From Candidatus Methanomethylicus sp. (lineage in GTDB: Archaea > Thermoproteota > Methanomethylicia > Methanomethylicales > Methanomethylicaceae): a DNA stretch of 9,758 nucleotides. The position numbers and the translations under genes are program-made. This document shows, piece by piece, positions 5,231-9,758 of the stretch (positions are counted from its first letter, which is position 1; the number at the start of each line of letters is the position of its first letter). Under the pieces are notes generated by a model, which saw only the letters and a list, made by a program, of their open reading frames with translations, made no database searches and was not told where the DNA came from. Location: positions 1 through 9,758 of the forward strand of contig JAJRAB010000071.1 in the NCBI GenBank assembly GCA_028683025.1. The letters run 5' to 3'.

Positions 5231-8200
5231 ATGTTCACAATGATAATCGCCAAATATACCCCATGTTTATCGATACTGCTCATTGTTATTATTCTTGGCA
5301 GTTCGACTGTAGTTCTGTCTATGGAGCCACATTCGGGCTCAGTTGGTTTAGACGAAACAATAAGCATCGACAGTAATGGGGAGACTACCCTTGCAAAATC
5401 AGGAGAACTGCTGGTTAAGTTAAAAGTTAATGATAATCGCCTTATCAACAATTTTCTTACGAGCCACAACATAACAATTGTTGATAGCTGGGATTGGCTG
5501 AACATTGTTCGGCTCCAGTTGCCAGTTGGCTTTTCGATGAAATCTGCAATCGAATCGATAATGAAGAGTGGCTTGGCTGATTATGCCCAGCCCAATTATA
5601 TTTATTCTCTTAACAGCCGGACACTCCCAAATGATCCTGACTTCAGCGACCTATGGGGTCTAGACAATAATGGTCAAACCGGTGGGACACCAGACGCTGA
5701 TATCGACGCCCCAGAAGCATGGAATATCTCACGGGGGAATTCCCAGACAGTAGTGGCAGTTATCGATTCAGGGGTGGATTACTACCATCTGGATCTAATA
5801 ATGAATATGTGGATCAATCAAGGCGAGATCCCTGGAAACCGGATTGATGACGATCACAACGGCTATGTCGATGATATTTACGGCATAGATGCTGCCAACA
5901 ACGACTCCAACCCCATGGACGATAATAGCCATGGAACCCATTGTGCTGGGATAATCGGAGCTTCAGGCAACAATAGTTTGGGCGTTGTGGGAGTCAATTG
6001 GAACGTAAAGATCATGGCTCTAAAGTTTCTCGGCGTATCCGGCTCTGGCTATACCTCAGGGGCCATATCTTGTATAGCATATGCTATTAAAATGAAGACA
6101 GACTATGGCGTGAATGTGCGTGTTCTCAGCTGCAGTTGGGGTGGCGGCAGTTATGACCCCGCTCTTCTCGAGGCTCTAAAGGATGCCCAATCCCACGACA
6201 TATTGGTGGTTTGTGCAGCTGGCAATAACGGCAGCAATAATGATGTCACACCCTTCTATCCCTCCTCCTACAGAATTAGCAACATACTCTCGGTCGCAGC
6301 AACCGACAACACTGATAGCCTTGCTTGGTATTCCAACTATGGATTGAACGAGGTGGATGTGACTGCTCCGGGTTCAAGCATCCTGAGCACGACCCCCAAT
6401 AACAAATACGACCTCAAGAGCGGGACATCAATGGCAACACCCTATGTCGCAGGTCTTGCAGTCCTCCTCCTTTCCCAGAACCAGAGCTACAGCTATGATC
6501 AACTTGCAACAAAGATCATGGCGACTTCCGACCGAATTGCAGGGTTGGTGGGCAAAGTAACAACAGGAGGAAGGATAAACGCGTTCAGCGCCCTCAACGA
6601 AACGGATGCCTCAATGCACATGATGCTGATATCGCCCTTACAATCTACGGGACTGCCCCCAACCTACCATCCTGGAAGCCAACAGACCATCTCTGTATGG
6701 ATTTACTCAAAGATTGGAGGTTCAATAACAAATGCTAATACGACTGCTGCCTTCTCGAATGGTGATGCAACTCTTATACTAAAAGATGATGGCATCTACC
6801 CCGATCTCATCGCCAATGACGGCAGATATGCCGGGAATTGGACTCCATGCCATGGCGGAGATGCTGTCATCAACATTACTGGTGTTACTCTCTCTGGCAA
6901 TGTTTCCTTGGAAGTCCCATGTAAAGTCAGCATGGGCAGTATAATTATTAATGGTGATTCCCAATTTACATTGACCAATGGTGTCTCATCTGGGAATGGG
7001 ACCGTTTCAAACCCCTATATTATTGCAAACTGGTCCATAGACGCAAGCGCACACGATGGCATCTTAATCACAAATTCAACTTCTTACTTCATAATCAGGA
7101 ACTGTACAGTAATGAATGGAGCCGACGGGGGCTATTCTGGCATTAGCTTTGTCAATGTGATGAAAGGGATTGTGGAAGGATCGACCCTTGAGGGCAACGC
7201 CAATGGAATACGCCTCGTCAATGCCTCAAACTGCTCCATATATGGCAGTGCCTTTTCAAGCAATGACAACGGTATCTTTGCCATAAACACTTCTGGCTTA
7301 GAGATCCATCAGTGCAATTTCATGAGCAATGCTGCATGGGGCGTATTCAATAACGATGCAGATTTCCCCTATTCAATAAATGCGACGTTTTGCTGGTGGG
7401 GAGCGCCCGAGGGTCCTGGTGGGAACGGGTCGGGAAACAACAATAATGTCACTTCAAATGTTGAGTTCACTCCATGGCTTTCTGAGCCTTGGTCTCCTCA
7501 ACCACCTTCAGTAGATGCCGGCAGTGTGCATGCACCAATCCTCATTACAAATAATGCCCAGTTTACCCTGGCTAATGGAGTATCGTCAGGAATTGGGACT
7601 GGATTGGATCCATATATCATTGAGAACTGGGTGATCAATGCCAGCTCTTCCAATGGGATAGACATTAGAAGCACAAATGCCTTCTTCATAATAAGGAATT
7701 GCACAGTCAATGGTCTGTCCTCAGGAAACACTGGAATTTACTTTTACAGGGTAGTAAACGGAAAAATCCAGAACAGCAGTATTTCAAATGCCGGCTATGG
7801 AATAAAATTAGATGAGTCATCTAACAATACCCTGATTGGCTGCCTTGTCTTCAACAATAATCTCTCCGGCATAGTTCTTGATTACACTTCCAATAACAAC
7901 ACTCTCATGAATAACAATGCAGACCGTAACCATGAGGATGGCATTATTATCTTTTCATCTTACAATACACTGCTCAATAATACTGCCAATAGCAATGACA
8001 ACAACGGCATCTTCTTGGACCTGGCTACCAATAACATACTGATGAATAATACGGCCAGGGACAACAGCTATTCGGGTCTTACACTCCAGGATGCTGCACA
8101 TAACATCATCCGCGACAACCTCTTCTGCAACCACACCCTTACTGGAATAAGCGTTTGGCAGTCCTCAAGCAGTACCTTTGCCAATAACACTATTCTTAAC

Positions 8201-9418
8201 AATACGGTTTACAGCAATAACCATGGCATTATACTGTACTCCTCATATAATAATGTGACAAACAACACTGCCTCTCAGAATACCTATGGCGTGTACTTTG
8301 ACAATGCTTCCCACAATATTCTCTTTGCCAACAATATCCACAACAACAGCTATGGCATATTCAACTACCAGTCATCCAATAACACGATAAGCCGTAGCAA
8401 TATTTTCAACAATACCCAGTATGGCATATTCAATGATCCAACCAATGATGCTCAGTATCTTGTAAACGCAACCCATTGCTGGTGGGGCACACCTGATGGA
8501 CCCTCTGGAATTGGCAGCGGCTCAGGTGATAAGGTCTCCGAGAATGTTCTCTTCGATCCCTGGTTGACGTCATCCTTCTCAGTGCCAGCACAGCAACTAT
8601 TCCTTGTCGTGAGGGGCGAGACTGGCATATTCTACCGCCTTTACAATTACCTAACCGACACCTGGGAGCCATGGAACAGCATGAATGGCATAACGGTTGA
8701 TGCTCCTGCTGCCACCATTTTCCAAGGTAAATTATATGTCGCCGTAAGAGGTCTTTATGAAGACCAGATCTGGGTCTCTTCCGTCAATCTCACTACGGGG
8801 GAACAGGACTCTTGGCTTCAATTGGACGGAACAACCCCATCCGCCCCAGCCCTGGTTTCTGACAATGACAACCTTGTCCTGCTCGTTAGGGGTATGACCG
8901 ACATCTTCTATCGGTTCTACAACACCACCACAAGCACCTGGGAGCCATGGATAGCTTTCAATGGACTGACCGCTGATGCTCCCACTGCAGCAATGTTCCA
9001 GGGGAAGCTCTTCCTCGCAGTAAGGGGAATTGTGGATGATCAGGTATGGGTGAATTCGGTAAATATGACTTCAGGAGCTCAGGATGGTTGGACGATGCTT
9101 GATGGGACCATACCCTCGGCCGCAGCTCTGGCTTCTGATCAAAGCCAAAACCTTGTCCTGCTCGTTAGGGGTATGACCGACATCTTCTATCGGTTCTACA
9201 ACACCACCACAAGCACTTGGGAGCCATGGCAACCACTCCAGGGATTGACATCAGATGCGCCTGCAGCCGCAATCTATAATGGAATGCTGTACAACGCGGT
9301 TCGGGGGGTCAACTATGACCAGATCTGGGTGCGTCCCGTGGATATGGGAACAATGACACCCGGTGAATGGCTGCTGCTGGACGGGTCAACCCCGTCGGCA
9401 CCTGCGCTGGCTTCGTAA
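5231..9418 (+). CDS. Secreted subtilisin-like (S8) serine protease fused to NosD-type beta-helix modules and a C-terminal beta-propeller-like repeat domain
   Basis: A 1395-residue exported multidomain protein. Residues 1-30 are a signal peptide (hydrophobic core 12-29, no lipobox Cys). About 55-127 resembles the inhibitory propeptide of fervidolysin-type subtilases. The S8 catalytic domain spans about 135-455: D179 in VIDSGVD, H234 in SHGTHCAG, oxyanion N332 in AAGNNG, and S400 in SGTSMATP, so the triad is complete. An Asp/Asn-rich insert (about 204-232) may bind calcium. Residues 462-565 look Ig-like (LKDDGIYPDLIANDGRYAG). Two right-handed beta-helix modules follow, about 568-750 and 767-1112; each opens with QFTL-x-NGVSSG and ends with CWWG (721-724, 1083-1086). 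Residues 1123-1395 are six half-repeats of VRG...W...LdG...APA type, probably propeller blades. N-x-S/T sequons are frequent. There is no C-terminal membrane anchor or sorting motif. The likely role is surface or extracellular proteolysis combined with glycan or protein binding; the substrate is unknown. No Shine-Dalgarno precedes the ATG; M4 (5240) is an alternative start. Confidence 0.9.
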   Translation: MFTMIIAKYTPCLSILLIVIILGSSTVVLSMEPHSGSVGLDETISIDSNGETTLAKSGELLVKLKVNDNRLINNFLTSHNITIVDSWDWLNIVRLQLPVGFSMKSAIESIMKSGLADYAQPNYIYSLNSRTLPNDPDFSDLWGLDNNGQTGGTPDADIDAPEAWNISRGNSQTVVAVIDSGVDYYHLDLIMNMWINQGEIPGNRIDDDHNGYVDDIYGIDAANNDSNPMDDNSHGTHCAGIIGASGNNSLGVVGVNWNVKIMALKFLGVSGSGYTSGAISCIAYAIKMKTDYGVNVRVLSCSWGGGSYDPALLEALKDAQSHDILVVCAAGNNGSNNDVTPFYPSSYRISNILSVAATDNTDSLAWYSNYGLNEVDVTAPGSSILSTTPNNKYDLKSGTSMATPYVAGLAVLLLSQNQSYSYDQLATKIMATSDRIAGLVGKVTTGGRINAFSALNETDASMHMMLISPLQSTGLPPTYHPGSQQTISVWIYSKIGGSITNANTTAAFSNGDATLILKDDGIYPDLIANDGRYAGNWTPCHGGDAVINITGVTLSGNVSLEVPCKVSMGSIIINGDSQFTLTNGVSSGNGTVSNPYIIANWSIDASAHDGILITNSTSYFIIRNCTVMNGADGGYSGISFVNVMKGIVEGSTLEGNANGIRLVNASNCSIYGSAFSSNDNGIFAINTSGLEIHQCNFMSNAAWGVFNNDADFPYSINATFCWWGAPEGPGGNGSGNNNNVTSNVEFTPWLSEPWSPQPPSVDAGSVHAPILITNNAQFTLANGVSSGIGTGLDPYIIENWVINASSSNGIDIRSTNAFFIIRNCTVNGLSSGNTGIYFYRVVNGKIQNSSISNAGYGIKLDESSNNTLIGCLVFNNNLSGIVLDYTSNNNTLMNNNADRNHEDGIIIFSSYNTLLNNTANSNDNNGIFLDLATNNILMNNTARDNSYSGLTLQDAAHNIIRDNLFCNHTLTGISVWQSSSSTFANNTILNNTVYSNNHGIILYSSYNNVTNNTASQNTYGVYFDNASHNILFANNIHNNSYGIFNYQSSNNTISRSNIFNNTQYGIFNDPTNDAQYLVNATHCWWGTPDGPSGIGSGSGDKVSENVLFDPWLTSSFSVPAQQLFLVVRGETGIFYRLYNYLTDTWEPWNSMNGITVDAPAATIFQGKLYVAVRGLYEDQIWVSSVNLTTGEQDSWLQLDGTTPSAPALVSDNDNLVLLVRGMTDIFYRFYNTTTSTWEPWIAFNGLTADAPTAAMFQGKLFLAVRGIVDDQVWVNSVNMTSGAQDGWTMLDGTIPSAAALASDQSQNLVLLVRGMTDIFYRFYNTTTSTWEPWQPLQGLTSDAPAAAIYNGMLYNAVRGVNYDQIWVRPVDMGTMTPGEWLLLDGSTPSAPALAS
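6929..8563 (+). repeat. Two duplicated NosD-type beta-helix modules inside the subtilase gene
   Basis: Protein-level duplication covering residues about 567-750 and 767-1112. Both copies share the opening QFTL-x-NGVSSG-x-GT, then PYII-x-NW-x-I-x-AS, FIIRNCTV, and a closing N-A-T-x-CWWG-x-P-x-GP. The second copy is longer because it has additional helix coils, each about 22-24 residues with NNT or SNN turns (865-1065). The coils should stack into a parallel beta-helix. DNA identity between the copies is visibly low, so the duplication is old. Confidence 0.7.
8597..9415 (+). repeat. Three tandem copies of a 91-93-residue double-blade unit, including an almost identical 81-base segment
   Basis: Units begin near residues 1123, 1214 and 1307. 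Each consists of an 'a' half (VRG...IFYR.YN...TWEPW...GLT.DAPA) and a 'b' half (GKLY.AVRG...DQIWV...W..LDG..PSAPALAS). At DNA level, 8870-8950 and 9149-9229 (offset exactly 279 bases) differ at one position, C8938 versus T9217, which is synonymous. This points to recent duplication or gene conversion. The reading frame stops exactly at the end of the third unit. Confidence 0.85.
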
Positions 9419-9424
9419 ACCATG

Positions 9425-9440
9425 CTTTTCCTTTTTTATA
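9425..9440 (+). terminator. T-rich tract between convergent genes, probable terminator of the subtilase gene
   Basis: CTTTTCCTTTTTTATA starts 6 bases after the subtilase stop codon (TAA 9416-9418) and carries T4 and T6 runs without a hairpin. This is the form expected for an archaeal terminator. It lies in the 35-base gap before the end of the convergent minus-strand gene. Confidence 0.5.
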
Positions 9441-9453
9441 TCTGATTCTTAGT

Positions 9454-9758
9454 TCATCCACGCACCCTGAGCACATATTTCCTAAAGAAGAATTTCATCG
9501 TGATGGCCGGATGCAGCGAAAAACCTCTAATAACATCTAAAGGTCTCTGTCGCAATAGACCCAAGAGCAGCCTAACATCAAAATCGCCTTGAATGATCCT
9601 TTGGTACTTGTAAACCTGCGCCGGTGTAAACTCTGGCGTCCTGATCATGGCCTCCATATTTAGCAGCCCCTGTTCCAGATCAATGCCGTCCTCTTTCAGG
9701 AGATAGCCCTTCTCCCTTGCAATCCTATACATCTCTGTGCCATAGTAAGGCCAGGCAA
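9454..9758 (-). CDS. B12-binding-type radical SAM protein, C-terminal fragment (5' end outside window)
   Basis: The last 100 or so residues of a minus-strand gene; the frame stays open to the right edge, so the ATG at 9732 is internal and the true start is beyond the window. Reading from the edge gives AWPYYGTEMYRIAREKGYL, which matches the end of the radical SAM barrel in cobalamin-dependent enzymes of the BchE/HpnJ/HpnP kind (family pattern P-Y-P-G-T-x-L-Y-x-x-A-x-x-x-G). The helical tail that follows (LEQGLLNMEAMIRTPEFT, then a basic end FFFRKYVLRVRG) is usual after that motif. The cysteine cluster and the B12 domain would lie upstream, so neither can be checked here. Such enzymes commonly methylate or rearrange lipids, hopanoids, tetrapyrroles or antibiotics; the substrate is unknown. 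The stop is TGA (complement of 9454-9456), convergent with the subtilase gene. Confidence 0.75.
   Translation of the reverse strand, partial: AWPYYGTEMYRIAREKGYLLKEDGIDLEQGLLNMEAMIRTPEFTPAQVYKYQRIIQGDFDVRLLLGLLRQRPLDVIRGFSLHPAITMKFFFRKYVLRVRG

Noticed and set aside
5239..5441. 13-base direct repeat AATGATAATCGCC at 5239-5251 and 5429-5441
   Set aside because: The copies are 190 bases apart in different reading frames with no related flanks, so chance is the simplest explanation in A/T-rich DNA.
7840..8420. Regularly spaced AATAAC/AACAAT words that at first look like a CRISPR or DNA tandem array
   Set aside because: The periodicity is explained by Asn-rich turns of the beta-helix coils. The unit sequences vary and there are no identical repeats with unique spacers.

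Overview
The window looks archaeal. Short A/T-rich boxes resembling archaeal TATA elements lie about 30-70 bases ahead of several starts. Shine-Dalgarno sites are weak or absent, probable termination regions are plain T-rich tracts, and the large secreted protein combines a subtilisin domain with NosD-type beta-helix modules and many N-glycosylation sequons, an architecture common in secreted archaeal proteins. I cannot name the genus; a mesophilic euryarchaeote or a related lineage is a guess. No rRNA, tRNA, CRISPR array, insertion sequence or complete transposase was seen.

Layout. (1) Bases 1-788, plus strand: the C-terminal end of a cation diffusion facilitator (metal/proton antiporter) with three tandem cytosolic dimerisation domains instead of one. 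(2) 1000-2577, plus: an alkaline-phosphatase-superfamily phosphodiesterase/phosphatase of the 'HGM' type. (3) 2695-3543, plus: a radical SAM enzyme with extra C-terminal cysteines. (4) 3591-4195, minus: a small two-helix membrane protein and a VOC (glyoxalase-fold) gene that looks damaged at its 3' end. (5) 4300-5115, plus: a class I SAM-dependent methyltransferase. (6) 5231-9418, plus: a 1395-residue secreted mosaic protein made of signal peptide, propeptide, S8 protease, Ig-like domain, two NosD-type beta-helix modules and a repeat domain resembling a beta-propeller. (7) 9454-9758, minus: the C-terminal end of a B12-binding-type radical SAM enzyme, convergent with gene 6.

How the genes may work together. 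The phosphodiesterase, SPASM-like radical SAM protein, methyltransferase and B12-type radical SAM protein are enzyme types often found together in loci for surface polysaccharides or modified lipids. The secreted protease-adhesin adds to the picture of an envelope or surface region. This grouping is an inference: each gene seems to have its own promoter, two genes run on the opposite strand, and no glycosyltransferase lies inside the window. The transporter at the left edge and the VOC/membrane pair appear unrelated.
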